Positions 27,417 to 36,211 are shown, numbered from the stretch's first letter. The stretch: DNA of 64,000 nucleotides from CAVTPU01 sp963736695 (GCA_963736695.1 CAVTPU010000004.1:1798001-1862000); one strand, 5' to 3'. Numbers and translations are program-made. The notes: generated from the letters alone by a model not told the origin.

Positions 27417-27725
27417 TCATGCGCGGAATTTGTCGTGTGTCGCTTTTTCCCCCCGATCGGCGGTGGCCGCGACCTCGGTGAGACCGGTCGCGATGGCACG
27501 CAGCGCGCCGGCCACCTGGGGGAAGAACTCGACCGCGCTCTCCTGCGCGGGCACATAGTCTTTGATGAAGGCGGAGCCGTAGTCGTCGGCTCCCCAGCAG
27601 TCGCCTTCCGCGTCGATGCGGCCCTGCAACGTACGAAGAATGTCGTCCATCCGGTCGCCGAGTGTGACGAACGCCGGCGCCGCCGCCCGCAGACCATCTG
27701 GATCTATGCGAAGACCATCACTCAT
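27417..27725 (-). CDS. WXG100-like partner of the toxin
   Basis: About 102 residues, all helical, with the turn GDCWGADDYGSAF (Trp-Gly rather than WxG spacing, but equivalent position). ATG at 27725 preceded by GGGGGAGG eight bases upstream; another ATG lies seven codons earlier. It sits 46 bp before the toxin gene, the usual place for the small partner of a CpnT-type protein, and likely pairs with the toxin's N-terminal domain for ESX export. Confidence 0.85.
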   Translation of the reverse strand: MSDGLRIDPDGLRAAAPAFVTLGDRMDDILRTLQGRIDAEGDCWGADDYGSAFIKDYVPAQESAVEFFPQVAGALRAIATGLTEVAATADRGEKATHDKFRA

Positions 27726-27918
27726 CGCCGAGCCTCCCCCGCTCATGTAGTCACTTCACGGTGACCAGGCTAGCGCTGTGTCGACGTCGAACTCTAGCCG
27801 ACGGCACTGACGTCTTTCACCGTCTCGACCTCTCACACCGTCCGACGCCGCCGTTTCGCCACCGAGGAGCGCGCCACCCGAGTCATCTGACCACCTCATG
27901 ACCCGGGTGGCGTTTCGA

Positions 27919-28350
27919 CTATCCGGCGCGCGGCAGAAGCAGCGGCGATGCCTCGATGAGGTCGCTGTCGCGCAGCATCCGGCCGAGTCGGGTGATGACA
28001 CCGCGGGTCTCCAGATGCAGCGCCGCGACGTTGAGATTGGCGTCGCCCTGCACGGCGAGCAGCGCCTCGTCGCTGACTGAATAGACGACAAAGTAGCCGT
28101 CCTGCCCGTGAATAACGCAATCCAGGTATTTGCCTTGATCGAGCGTATAGCCGACCTGCCGGCTGATCCCCGCCATCGCCGCCGCGAGCGCGGCCACGTT
28201 GAAGACGTCGGCGCCGCCAGCGGAGTCGTCGAGGATGACGAGTCCGTCGACACCGGCGACGGCGCATCCCGTGACGCCGGCGACCCGCACCCGCAGTGCG
28301 GCGAGCTCCGCCCGCACCTGACTGGCTGCTGTGTTGTCCAGAGCACTCAT
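27919..28350 (-). CDS. Roadblock/LC7 domain protein
   Basis: 143 residues with the roadblock fold pattern: VRAELAALRVRVAGVTGCAV, VDGLVILDDS, then LAAAMAGISRQVGYTLDQG and YFVVYSVSDEALLAVQG. ATG at 28350 has GGAAGGG upstream; an ATG seven codons earlier is possible. Roadblock proteins act as GTPase-associated scaffolds. First or second gene of the toxin operon; 193 bp precede the WXG gene. Confidence 0.85.
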   Translation of the reverse strand: MSALDNTAASQVRAELAALRVRVAGVTGCAVAGVDGLVILDDSAGGADVFNVAALAAAMAGISRQVGYTLDQGKYLDCVIHGQDGYFVVYSVSDEALLAVQGDANLNVAALHLETRGVITRLGRMLRDSDLIEASPLLLPRAG

Positions 28351-28412
28351 CGCAACGGTCCCTTCCGTCATCCGGTGGTTCTTCAGGCGTTCGAAGGTCA
28401 CGATGGGATTGG

Positions 28413-28838
28413 TCAGCCGATGGCCGCGTCGAATCGGCGCATCACAAGACGAGACTGGGCGAAGAGCATCCCAAGGTTGACCGAGGTGCGGCAGACGACA
28501 ACTCCAATCATGGCGGAGTGTGCCCGGCTGCGCATGAAGAGGTGAGTGAGATTGTTGCTGTTGATGAGGATTTCCTGGAAATAGTGCTGATTTGAGTCGA
28601 CTCCGCGGAGACGATTCCATATCTGCTCGATCGTGACCACGTTGCGTCCCTGGAAGATATCGAACGTGGCCGCCGCGAGCAGATCGAGCACCTCGGATGG
28701 GTGTTCGTCGACGGTGGACACCTCGAGCAGCATTCCGGTGGAGAGGTCGATAATGCCGCCGGCGACACATTCGGGCACGGACAGGCGGAAGTCTTTGACC
28801 GCCGCGCTCACAATCTGGGACATGCTTCTGTCTGACAT
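28413..28838 (-). CDS. Roadblock/LC7-like protein
   Basis: 141 residues. CVAGGIIDLSTGMLLEVST then LDLLAAATFDIFQGRNV, and strands ending in SVNLGMLFAQSRL give a roadblock-like alternation, more diverged than its neighbour. 62 bp before the other roadblock gene on the same strand. May form a heterodimer with it. Probable first gene of the toxin operon. Confidence 0.78.
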   Translation of the reverse strand: MSDRSMSQIVSAAVKDFRLSVPECVAGGIIDLSTGMLLEVSTVDEHPSEVLDLLAAATFDIFQGRNVVTIEQIWNRLRGVDSNQHYFQEILINSNNLTHLFMRSRAHSAMIGVVVCRTSVNLGMLFAQSRLVMRRFDAAIG

Positions 28839-29284
28839 GAGACCTCGCTCGTTGTGGGTGGAACGGCGTCGAGCAGGTGGTCAGACAAAATCATGACCGC
28901 TGTGGTACGCCGCGAGTCTGTGTGCGACACGAGTGAGGCACGCGCGTCGCGCGCTAACGGTACACAGGGCCATACGCCGCGTGACGACAGGCAAACTCTG
29001 GCGATACATCGATAGATGGCGCTCACCAATCCGCCCTCACTGGCCCCTGAGCTGTCAGAACGCCGGCCTGTGGCGAGAAGGCCCGAGACTTTCCCCGGCG
29101 AACCCGCCAACCCGCGACCCCCGATTGCCATAGCCAAGGTGAGCCTATCGTTACCCAAAAGTAAACTTCACGGGTCGCGACTCGTCTTTACGGGGAGAAA
29201 CTTCCGGCCGTGCGTCGATAGCCAACGCGGTCAAACACGGATATTCGGTTCAGTTGGCCGGCGTGGACAACGTAGGGTCGCCAC
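28839..29284. other. Intergenic stretch between divergent roadblock and rnz genes
   Basis: About 445 bp without a supportable gene. It should hold the promoters of both flanking operons, but I see no consensus -35/-10 pair that I would defend. Confidence 0.5.
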
Positions 29285-30202
29285 GTGTCGACCCGTGAAC
29301 TCGTCGTCTTGGGAACCGCGAGCCAGACTCCCACCCGAGACCGCAACCACAATGGATATCTCCTGCGATGGGACGGCGAAGGAATCCTCTTCGACCCAGG
29401 CGAGGGAACGCAACGACAGATGACGATGGCCGGCGTCTCGGCCACCGGCGTCACCCGACTGTGCGTCACCCACTTCCACGGCGATCACTGCCTAGGGGTG
29501 CCGGGCATCGTGCAACGCCTATCACTCGACGGGGTGACACACCGCGTCACGGCCCACTATCCCGCGTCCGGCGCCGAGTTCTTCGCGCGGCTGCGCCACG
29601 CCGCCGAGTTTCACGAGACGGCCGACCTCCACGAGGAGCCCGTCGTCGGCGACGGGGAGATAGCGCGGATGGAGTGCGGCACGCTCACGGCCCGCCGGCT
29701 CGACCACCGTCTGGAGACCTATGGCTATCGGCTGACCGAGCCGGACGGTCGCCGGATGCTGCCGGAACTGCTCGCCGCGCGGGGGATCACCGGGCCGGAC
29801 ATCGGCCGGCTGCAACGACTCGGCTTCGTCGAAGTCGACGGCGTGCCCGTCACCCTCGACGAGGTCAGCCAGCCCCGACGCGGACAACGGTTCGCGTTCG
29901 TCATGGACACTCGGCTCTGCGACAACGTCTTTGCCTTGGCCGACGGGGTCGACATGCTGGTGATCGAGTCGACCTATCTCGATCGCGATGCCGACCTCGC
30001 CGCGACGCACGCGCACCTAACCGCCGCGCAGGCCGCCCGGGTCGCGGCCGAGTGCGGGGTCCGCCGGCTCGTGCTCACCCACTTCTCCCAGCGATACAGC
30101 GATCTGGGCGAGTTTCGGGCCGAGGCCGCCGAGCACTTCGATGGCGACGTTGTTGTCGCGACCGACCTGTGTCGAGTCCCGGTGCCGAGCCGGGACGCCT
30201 AA
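29285..30202 (+). CDS. rnz: Ribonuclease Z
   Basis: 305 residues, normal for tRNase Z short form. The metallo-beta-lactamase signature THFHGDHCLG is at about residues 61-70; further ligands in VMDTRLCDN and LVLTHFSQRY. N terminus VLGTASQTPTRDRNHNGYLL is typical. It cleaves the 3' trailer of tRNA precursors that lack encoded CCA. GTG start. Two tRNA genes follow nearby on the other strand. Confidence 0.95.
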   Translation: MSTRELVVLGTASQTPTRDRNHNGYLLRWDGEGILFDPGEGTQRQMTMAGVSATGVTRLCVTHFHGDHCLGVPGIVQRLSLDGVTHRVTAHYPASGAEFFARLRHAAEFHETADLHEEPVVGDGEIARMECGTLTARRLDHRLETYGYRLTEPDGRRMLPELLAARGITGPDIGRLQRLGFVEVDGVPVTLDEVSQPRRGQRFAFVMDTRLCDNVFALADGVDMLVIESTYLDRDADLAATHAHLTAAQAARVAAECGVRRLVLTHFSQRYSDLGEFRAEAAEHFDGDVVVATDLCRVPVPSRDA

Positions 30203-30279
30203 CCGCTCCGAGCGATGCCGGGCCGAGCGCCGAGGCCCAGACCGGCATCGTGGGCGGAAACGGAGACCGCCGGAAGGGC

Positions 30280-30492
30280 TTAACGCAACTGGTTGGTGGT
30301 GGAGCCGTTATATCCGTCCTGGAAGCCCTTCTGGAACGAATCGGTGTTCACGATGGCGATCCCGCATCCGCAGCACACGACGACGAGAAAAACGCCGCCG
30401 ATGATCAGGCCCCAACCCCACCCTGGCATGCGCTTCTTCGGTGGAGGCGGCGGATATCCCCCGTACGAGTATGGGGGTGGAAAATCTGACAT
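30280..30492 (-). CDS. Small Pro/Tyr-rich single-pass membrane protein
   Basis: 70 residues: a PPPYSYGGYPPPPPKK cytoplasmic head, one membrane helix (about 27-48, with a CCGCG cluster), and a short outside tail ending in GYNGSTTNQLR. ATG preceded by GAAGGACGG. No family recognised; such proline-rich small membrane proteins are common in actinobacteria. Confidence 0.75.
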   Translation of the reverse strand: MSDFPPPYSYGGYPPPPPKKRMPGWGWGLIIGGVFLVVVCCGCGIAIVNTDSFQKGFQDGYNGSTTNQLR

Positions 30493-30604
30493 GGTCCGTC
30501 CTTCTCGCGAATGCCCGGCCGGACAACGTCGACCATGGCGTCAATGGGTGAAAGTTGAGCGACGGTCACGCTATCACCACCAAACCACGCTCAGTCTTGA
30601 TAGC

Positions 30605-30632
30605 CGAGTCCGCGACATCTGTCGCGGACTCG
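30605..30632. other. Perfect 13-bp inverted repeat (hairpin)
   Basis: CGAGTCCGCGACA and TGTCGCGGACTCG separated by two bases. Lies between the small membrane gene and tRNA-Pro. No T-run follows on either strand, so terminator use is uncertain. Confidence 0.6.
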
Positions 30633-30757
30633 TCCGCAGTCGTTCCTCACCCGACAGTCGTCGCGAAGACGACCACGTCACGTTCACTGGAGCGACCTAG
30701 GACGCTAGGATCTAGATGAAAACGGAACCGCTGTCGGCTCGGACGTTTCAACATAAG

Positions 30758-30830
30758 TCGGGAGCTGGGGAGTCGAACCCCATGCGTCTCGGTCCCAAAC
30801 CGAGCCCGGTCACCGTGCCGGACGCTCCCG
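30758..30830 (-). tRNA. tRNA-Pro (UGG)
   Basis: 73 nt. Acceptor CGGGAGC pairs with GCTCCCG, discriminator A; anticodon loop TTTGGGA between CTCGG and CCGAG gives anticodon TGG. T-arm GGGGTTCGACTCCCC. CCA not encoded. Confidence 0.95.
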
Positions 30831-30919
30831 ATCGCGCCGAAGTCGTTTCAACCTCGACGCCTTTCACAACATCCACTGTGGAGTTTTCGCGAGTTAGGTC
30901 CACCTATGCTGGCGGATCG

Positions 30920-30992
30920 CAGGGGCGACAGGACTCGAACCTGCAGCCTTCGGTTTTGGAGACCGACGCTCAACCTGTTGAGCTACACCCCT
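30920..30992 (-). tRNA. tRNA-Trp (CCA)
   Basis: 73 nt. Acceptor AGGGGTG pairs with CGCCCCT, discriminator G as expected for tryptophan; anticodon loop CTCCAAA between TCGGT and ACCGA gives CCA. T-arm CAGGTTCGAGTCCTG. Confidence 0.96.
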
Positions 30993-31011
30993 ATGAGGTT
31001 GTGCCGAAACG

Positions 31012-31048
31012 AAAGACGCCGCCCTGCCCCGTTTCGGGTGGGCGGCGT
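31012..31048 (-). terminator. Probable intrinsic terminator upstream of tRNA-Trp
   Basis: ACGCCGCCC (31016-31024) pairs with GGGCGGCGT (31040-31048). In minus-strand direction it is followed by CTTTCGTTTCGG, moderately T-rich, so it may end transcription coming from the kinase pseudogene side. Confidence 0.5.
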
Positions 31049-31298
31049 TCGCGCGTCTGCGTGCGCTTATCGCAGCCTGCCCCAATGCTGTCCACGTGGC
31101 TGCCAGGAGGACCATGCCATGGCAGCATCGCGCCAGGGCGCGTACCCCAGCGGTTTGATGGTCTGCCAGATCTTCACCGTTGATCTCCTTCTCGCGGTGC
31201 GGATGCCTTCACGGTAGGCGCCGCCGAAAGCCCATGCAACGCGATTTGTCGAGCGCCTCGCGACCGCCACTCGGCCCGCCGCCGCAGATGGCTCGGTG

Positions 31299-31860
31299 CT
31301 ATGACAGACAGACGACAAATTCCTGGTACGTCTGCTCGATGTGCTCACTGATGCTTCGCACCACCCGCGCACGAGGCCTGAAGGCGATGAGCGAGACCAG
31401 TCGATCGTGCATGAGAGCGAGTTCCTCCACGCCACCTTGACGGTCGAGCATCCTCCCGGCCTCTATGTGCGCGGGGTCGTCGCTCCTGTTGCTCCGCTCG
31501 ACGAATCGGCGCAGTGCGTTCTCCTTGCTGTCCATGAGGACTATCTCGTGGAATGCGACGGCAGTCTCGGTGGCCACCTGCTCGACCTGCTCCAGAAATT
31601 CCACCCGGGCGAGGAATTGCGGAATGACCACATCATGACCGGCGAGTAGGTGAGTTCGTGCCGCTGACAGTCCGATAGCTCGCGCCAACAACCCGGCGGC
31701 GTGTGGATCGTCTTTGTGGATCGTCTTGCCAGCGACCGACGAGGTCCCTCACCCGGTCGATGTCCAGGTTCAACGCCAGCGGGTGCCGGTCCACATACAT
31801 TCGGGCCACAGTGGACTTACCGCATCCCGGAGGTCCGTTGAGCACGATAAGGCGAGGCAT
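31299..31860 (-). pseudogene. P-loop kinase-like gene broken by a 13-bp tandem duplication
   Basis: First part MPRLIVLNGPPGCGKSTVAR (Walker A GPPGCGKS) continues to LNLDIDRVRDLVGRWQDDP; the rest, AGLLARAIGLSAARTHLLAG to the stop, is in another frame. The shift is explained exactly: AAGACGATCCACA is present twice in tandem (plus-strand 31702-31714 and 31715-31727). Removing one copy restores WQDDPHAAGLLARAIG. The restored protein would be an about 180-residue AAA/zeta-toxin-like nucleotide kinase. Confidence 0.82.
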
Positions 31861-32091
31861 GTGCCGAGCATAGGACCACCCGGCCGTGCCAACAGTCAAC
31901 CGTGGTTAAGCAAACGATCCTGCGTCATCGCCGTCCGGCAAGCCGAAACCGCGCCGAGGACGTCCACGTGGACAACACATCGACATGAGCGGACGGTTGA
32001 TCAAGCGCGCATGCCGCTCAGAGGAGACTTGACGCTTCGGACCTCGACATGATGCCCTGCCGGTTCCGGTGTTTGGTCGGTGCCGCGGTGG

Positions 32092-32811
32092 TTAAACGTC
32101 GCTGGCGGGTCTGCGCCCGAACGCGTCCGTGATCAGGCGTAGGTCGGTTGGCGTCAGTCCCCCATCGGGACTGCGGTAGGTGTGTGACCCACGACAGATC
32201 AAGGCGCCGCCGACGATCGTCCAGGCGCAGTCGCGGGCCCAGTAACGGGGGCTGTTGAGCAGTTCTTCGGAAACCTTGCCGGTGTGTGAAGTGGCGCCGA
32301 TGGCAGTGAGGGCTTCCGCCACGGTCTGGTTGGCGTCGGTGGGGCGGTCTCGGTCTGCGCAGGCCGGCAAAAGCAGAAGAAGCCGTTCAGCGGGAGTGTG
32401 ATTGGGATCCGGCTGGTGGGCGACGGTGATCAGCTCGGACCAGGCGAGAGCCGGGCCTCGGAAATGCCCGTCCATGGCTGCGAGCGAAATCACGTCGCCT
32501 CCTCGGCCGGGATTGAGGACATAGTCAATGCCGCCTTCATCGGGAAAGTTGCGCATGACGACATGTACGCGACCGACAGCGGAGAGCCGCAGCGAGAACA
32601 CCGGCCAGGCGTGCTTGTCTAGAAACGCGTCGATGACGTCATTGAGGTCTGCAGGATCGGCGTTGAAGGCGTGCGGCGCCGATGCGGATCCGCCCACGGT
32701 ATGCAGGAATGTCGGCCAGAACAGCTCGACCTCCATCATGTCGGAGCCGTCAACGAGAGGTGACTGGACAAACGGCGGCTCGTATCCATCCAGGTAGCCG
32801 GGAATGATCAT
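32092..32811 (-). CDS. Hypothetical protein
   Basis: About 239 residues from the ATG at 32811 (AGGATG upstream); longer forms up to 32955 are possible but look non-coding. Soluble, mixed alpha/beta. Motifs such as YLDGYEPPFVQSPLVDGSD and ARDCAWTIVGGALICRGSH do not match a family I know. Confidence 0.72.
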   Translation of the reverse strand: MIIPGYLDGYEPPFVQSPLVDGSDMMEVELFWPTFLHTVGGSASAPHAFNADPADLNDVIDAFLDKHAWPVFSLRLSAVGRVHVVMRNFPDEGGIDYVLNPGRGGDVISLAAMDGHFRGPALAWSELITVAHQPDPNHTPAERLLLLLPACADRDRPTDANQTVAEALTAIGATSHTGKVSEELLNSPRYWARDCAWTIVGGALICRGSHTYRSPDGGLTPTDLRLITDAFGRRPASDV

Positions 32812-32969
32812 GTGGTCATCCTGCCAGTGTGCTCGGATCGGCCACGCGATCGCCGAGACTTGAACCTGCAGGGCCATCGATATCCACTGTGGACCTGACA
32901 ACGGCAGGGAAGGGACGCTGGACGTCCCCCGTACCATGACGGAACCTGATCGCACCCTGGGAGGATGCC

Positions 32970-33351
32970 ATGAGCCTGGCAGACGAGTTGTCGAAGCTGC
33001 AACGGCTCCACGACGCCGGCACGTTGACCGCAGAGGAATTCCAGCTGGCCAAGGACAAACTGCTCAACGCCCCTGGCATCGGACACAGCGTCAGACGGCT
33101 CAGAGACTGCCGCGCCCGTGCCGTCGCCCCCGACTGGTGCCGCCAACTTCAATGTGTTGCAGGACGTCGACCCAGACGTGACCCGCATCGCCGAAAAAAT
33201 GGTCAACTTTCAGGGCGTACTAAGTGTCCTCTTTTTGGTTGTCTTCATCATCGTGGCGGCGACGGTGGCTTTCGTCGCCTGCGGTGTCGGTCAGGTCGCC
33301 AGCCCAGTCGATCAGATGTGTCAACACTCCGGTGTTGTCTGCCAGGATTAG
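32970..33351 (+). pseudogene. SHOCT-domain membrane protein, frameshifted
   Basis: Starts with GGGAGG and ATG at 32970; residues 1-37 (DELSKLQRLHDAGTLTAEEF, then QLAKDKLLN) are a SHOCT domain. After about 33072 the sensible sequence moves by +1: a Ser/Ala/Pro linker, then GAANFNVLQDVDP and one membrane helix (VLSVLFLVVFIIVAATVAFV), stop at 33351. The slip lies at a CCCC run. Could be a real mutation, a sequencing error or programmed. Confidence 0.7.
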
Positions 33352-33422
33352 CCCTCGACCTCAGTCTGCGTCGACGCCGCGGGCCGGCCGGCGCGTGTTC
33401 GCCACGACCGAACGATTCAGCA

Positions 33423-33932
33423 TCAGAATGGCCAAAGGCCGTTAGCGTGGGCGCCGATGCCTGCCACGATCAGCAGAATGGCCGTGAAGGCGGCGGTGGA
33501 GCCGACGACGAGCAGCGCGCGTTTGCCGACCAGTTCACCGCGGGCAGCTCGGCGGGAGTGGTAGATCAATACGGCGGCCATGTAGGTCCCAAAGCCGACC
33601 AGGGCCGCGACCCGCCCCCCTTGGCCCCAGTTCGTGATCGCCGCCAGCAGGCCGGTCACTCCAAACGCGAGATTGGCAAAGCCGACCTCATACTGAAAGC
33701 CACGGTGCCCATCATCGAAGCCGAGCCGGACAGCGTCCGAGGCAGCCGTGATGTTATGTCGCACAAACGCGAGCAGACCAACCGCGCCAACGACCAAGCA
33801 GAAGACTCGTTGTCCGGCCGCAGTTGCGGCGCCAAGGCCAAAGCCCACGAAGAAGCCGACCCCTCCAACAGCAATCGTGGCTTGTTGAAGCAGCGCTGAC
33901 GCGCGCGGCGACACCTGCTCGGACGCTGACAT
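33423..33932 (-). CDS. Four- to five-helix membrane protein
   Basis: 169 residues with hydrophobic helices at about 20-40, 44-62, 85-105, 108-125 and 140-162. The loop AVRLGFDDGHRGFQYEVGFANLAFG is conserved-looking and polar. I do not recognise the family with confidence. Isolated gene, convergent with the frameshifted SHOCT gene. Confidence 0.75.
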   Translation of the reverse strand: MSASEQVSPRASALLQQATIAVGGVGFFVGFGLGAATAAGQRVFCLVVGAVGLLAFVRHNITAASDAVRLGFDDGHRGFQYEVGFANLAFGVTGLLAAITNWGQGGRVAALVGFGTYMAAVLIYHSRRAARGELVGKRALLVVGSTAAFTAILLIVAGIGAHANGLWPF

Positions 33933-34031
33933 AACGGCAGCGTAGAACGTTGGACGTGGGTTCGCGGCCGAAACCGGGCCCGCCCCGGCGGATCATCGTC
34001 GGTGGCACGACACAGGGTTGTCGCGTGGCTT

Positions 34032-35135
34032 TCATCCAACGACCGCCAAGTAGTCCGCGTAGAACAGGCCCAGGCCGACCGCCACGCAGATGCCGGCCAC
34101 GATCCAAAACCGGACCACAATGTTGACCTCGCTCCACCCTGCCAGCTCGAAATGGTGGTGCAACGGCACCATCCGGAAGACGCGCTTGCCGGTGGTCCGG
34201 AACGAGACGATCTGGATCACCCAGGTTGTCGTGATGATGACGAAGAGCCCGCCAATCAAGATTGAAAGCAGCGTGGTGCGGGTCGCCACCGCGAGCCCGC
34301 CGATCAGGCCGCCGAGCCCGAGCGAGCCCACATCACCCATGAAGATCCGTGCCGGGGACGCGTTCCACCACAGGAAGCCCACGCAGGCGGCGGCCGCCGC
34401 CGCTGCGATCATGGCGATCTCCAAGGGATCCCGAACCTGATAGCAGTAGTCGTTCATGCGGGCGTAGTCGGTGTCACCACACCAGTGCCGGTACTGCCAG
34501 AACCCGATCAGCGCGTACGCACCGAACACCAGGACCGACGCACCGGTGGCCAGGCCGTCGAGGCCGTCAGTGAGGTTCACGCCATTCGACATCGCCGTGA
34601 TGACGAAGACGAACACAATCACCGACCCGACCTTGCCGACGTTGAGCCAACTGATGTCGCCGATGAGCGAGATGTGCTCGCTGGCCACGGTCTGGCCGTT
34701 GGTGCTGGCCACATAGAGTGCGGCGACGCCGAAGCCGCCGCCGACGATCGCCTGGCCGAGCAGCTTGCCTTTGGCGGACAGGCCGTCGGAGTTACGCCGG
34801 CGCACCTTAAGGAAGTCGTCGAGGAAGCCGACCACGCCGCAGAAGACGAACAGGCCGAGCAGGACGACGGCCGTCATGGTCGGCCCCTCCTGCGCGATCT
34901 GCCGTTCAGGCAGGGTGGTCAGGGCGATGTGTCCGGCTACGTAGGCGAAGACGGTCGCCACGATCAAGACGACGCCACCCATCGTGGGCGTGCCCTTCTT
35001 GCCCTGGTTACTGGCGAGCCCGATGGATCGAATCGGCTGTCCGGCCTTGAGCGCGGTGAAGACGCGAATCGCCACCGGCGTGCCGAACAGGGAAATGATG
35101 AACGCGACCACCGCAGCGACGATGACCACTCTCAC
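34032..35135 (-). CDS. mraY: Phospho-N-acetylmuramoyl-pentapeptide transferase
   Basis: 367 residues, ten membrane helices, normal for MraY. Start GTG at 35135 with GGAGG seven bases upstream. Family motifs intact: NQGKKGTPTMGG, GFLDDFLK, NLTDGLDGLATG, FMGDVGSLGLGG and VPLHHHFEL. It links UDP-MurNAc-pentapeptide to undecaprenyl phosphate to make lipid I. It stands alone between a DinB gene and a membrane-protein gene, not beside murF/murD. Confidence 0.96.
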   Translation of the reverse strand: MRVVIVAAVVAFIISLFGTPVAIRVFTALKAGQPIRSIGLASNQGKKGTPTMGGVVLIVATVFAYVAGHIALTTLPERQIAQEGPTMTAVVLLGLFVFCGVVGFLDDFLKVRRRNSDGLSAKGKLLGQAIVGGGFGVAALYVASTNGQTVASEHISLIGDISWLNVGKVGSVIVFVFVITAMSNGVNLTDGLDGLATGASVLVFGAYALIGFWQYRHWCGDTDYARMNDYCYQVRDPLEIAMIAAAAAAACVGFLWWNASPARIFMGDVGSLGLGGLIGGLAVATRTTLLSILIGGLFVIITTTWVIQIVSFRTTGKRVFRMVPLHHHFELAGWSEVNIVVRFWIVAGICVAVGLGLFYADYLAVVG

Positions 35136-35163
35136 GGGCAAGCCTCCACAAGGCCCGGAGACA

Positions 35164-35802
35164 TCACGGCGTCCTCGCCGCGCGAGGAGTGTCGGGCTGG
35201 TCGGCATCATGCGAGCCGCCCGTTGCTTTCTGCGCAGCCCCCTCGACCTTCGCCCGATGCGCCTCGCGGGCCGCCGTGTCGATCTGCTCCTCGTACTCAG
35301 CCGCTACCCCGGTCCGGCCGTCGATCTGCTCACGCAAGATGTCGGCCTGCCCGGCATGCCGGGCGGTCTCCTGAAGGACGTGGACCATGATGTTGAACAG
35401 CTTCACATCAGGCCGCGACCACCACGGCACGTGGCCAGGCGCGTCGATGGGAAGCCCCGTGATCGTCGCGTCCGCATGACCCCAGGCACGCTGATAGAAG
35501 TCGATGATCTGCTCGCGTGTCTCGCCAGGTGTCACCCACAGGTCGCTGCCGTCCGCGTCCTGCCATCGCCCCAGCGGCACCGGGAACGAACGGCCGAAGA
35601 CCTCGCCGAAATACCAGGCCTCCACGGTCGCCAAGTGCTTCACCAGGCCAAGAAGGTTGGTCCCGGTCACTGTGAGAGGACGCCGGACGTCATAGTCGGA
35701 CAAGCCATCGAGCTTCCAGACCAGAGCCTGACGAATCCGCCTGAGCTGGCCGTGCATGTGGTCTTTCGCGAAATCATCGGTCACGGAACACGAGCTTGCC
35801 AT
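35164..35802 (-). CDS. DinB/DUF664 family protein
   Basis: About 212 residues. The four-helix DinB pattern is clear: RRIRQALVWKLDGLSDYDVR, TNLLGLVKHLATVEAWYFGE, then VHVLQETARHAGQADILREQ; the three histidines of the metal site are in KHLAT, and HVLQETARH. Members include thiol-dependent S-transferases (mycothiol) in actinobacteria. Start uncertain: ATG at 35802 or a GTG five codons later. 28 bp upstream of mraY on the same strand. Confidence 0.9.
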   Translation of the reverse strand: MASSCSVTDDFAKDHMHGQLRRIRQALVWKLDGLSDYDVRRPLTVTGTNLLGLVKHLATVEAWYFGEVFGRSFPVPLGRWQDADGSDLWVTPGETREQIIDFYQRAWGHADATITGLPIDAPGHVPWWSRPDVKLFNIMVHVLQETARHAGQADILREQIDGRTGVAAEYEEQIDTAAREAHRAKVEGAAQKATGGSHDADQPDTPRAARTP

Positions 35803-36169
35803 CCGTCGGCAAATGGGTAGCCGAGCGTTCCCCCGGGCACCGGCGACCGTCGGCGACCCGGGCATCCGGCGGTACGGGGTACCGCAGCTCGTTGTGGCCG
35901 CGGCCGGGGCGCCGGTGGAACTCGGGGCGTACGCGGTCGTGCTGGCCGAGGCGGACTACCACCGCCGGCCGGAGCCGCGAGACACCGGCCGGGTGCTCGG
36001 GTACGCGCTGCTGGACAACCTCGGCTCCCGGCAGTTGGCGTCGCTGTGCTGCCTGCCCGGCCTGGTCGACGTCCTGCGCGGGCGGCGGCGCTACGTCCAG
36101 CCGACCCGGCGCGGTTTCGCGGCCGACGATACCGACGCGATACCCGTAACACCATCAAATCGGATATAA
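35803..36169 (+). pseudogene. Unrecognised coding-like fragment
   Basis: An open frame reading RYGVPQLVVAAAGAPVELG and VLGYALLDNLGSRQLASLCC has coding-like GC3 and no stop until 36169, but it lacks a convincing start and overlaps the divergent dinB start. It may be the 3' remnant of a larger gene; no family recognised. Confidence 0.35.
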
Positions 36170-36202
36170 TCGGACGTAGGTGATGTATCGTAGATCGGAG
36201 GG
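36165..36202 (+). promoter_or_regulatory. TATAAT and shared 24-bp leader before the FG-GAP gene
   Basis: A perfect TATAAT at 36165-36170, then 36179-36202, a 24-bp block (core GATGTATCGTAG plus GGAGGG) that matches 37857-37880 before the next surface gene at most positions. It includes the ribosome binding site nine bases before the GTG. Confidence 0.55.
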
Positions 36203-36211
36203 CCTGCGCGC

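Noticed and set aside
30876..32890. Recurring CCACTGTGG/CCACAGTGG palindrome (for example 30878, 31807, 32882, 18825, 5288)
   Set aside because: Occurs in both coding and intergenic DNA without a consistent position; could be chance in GC-rich sequence.
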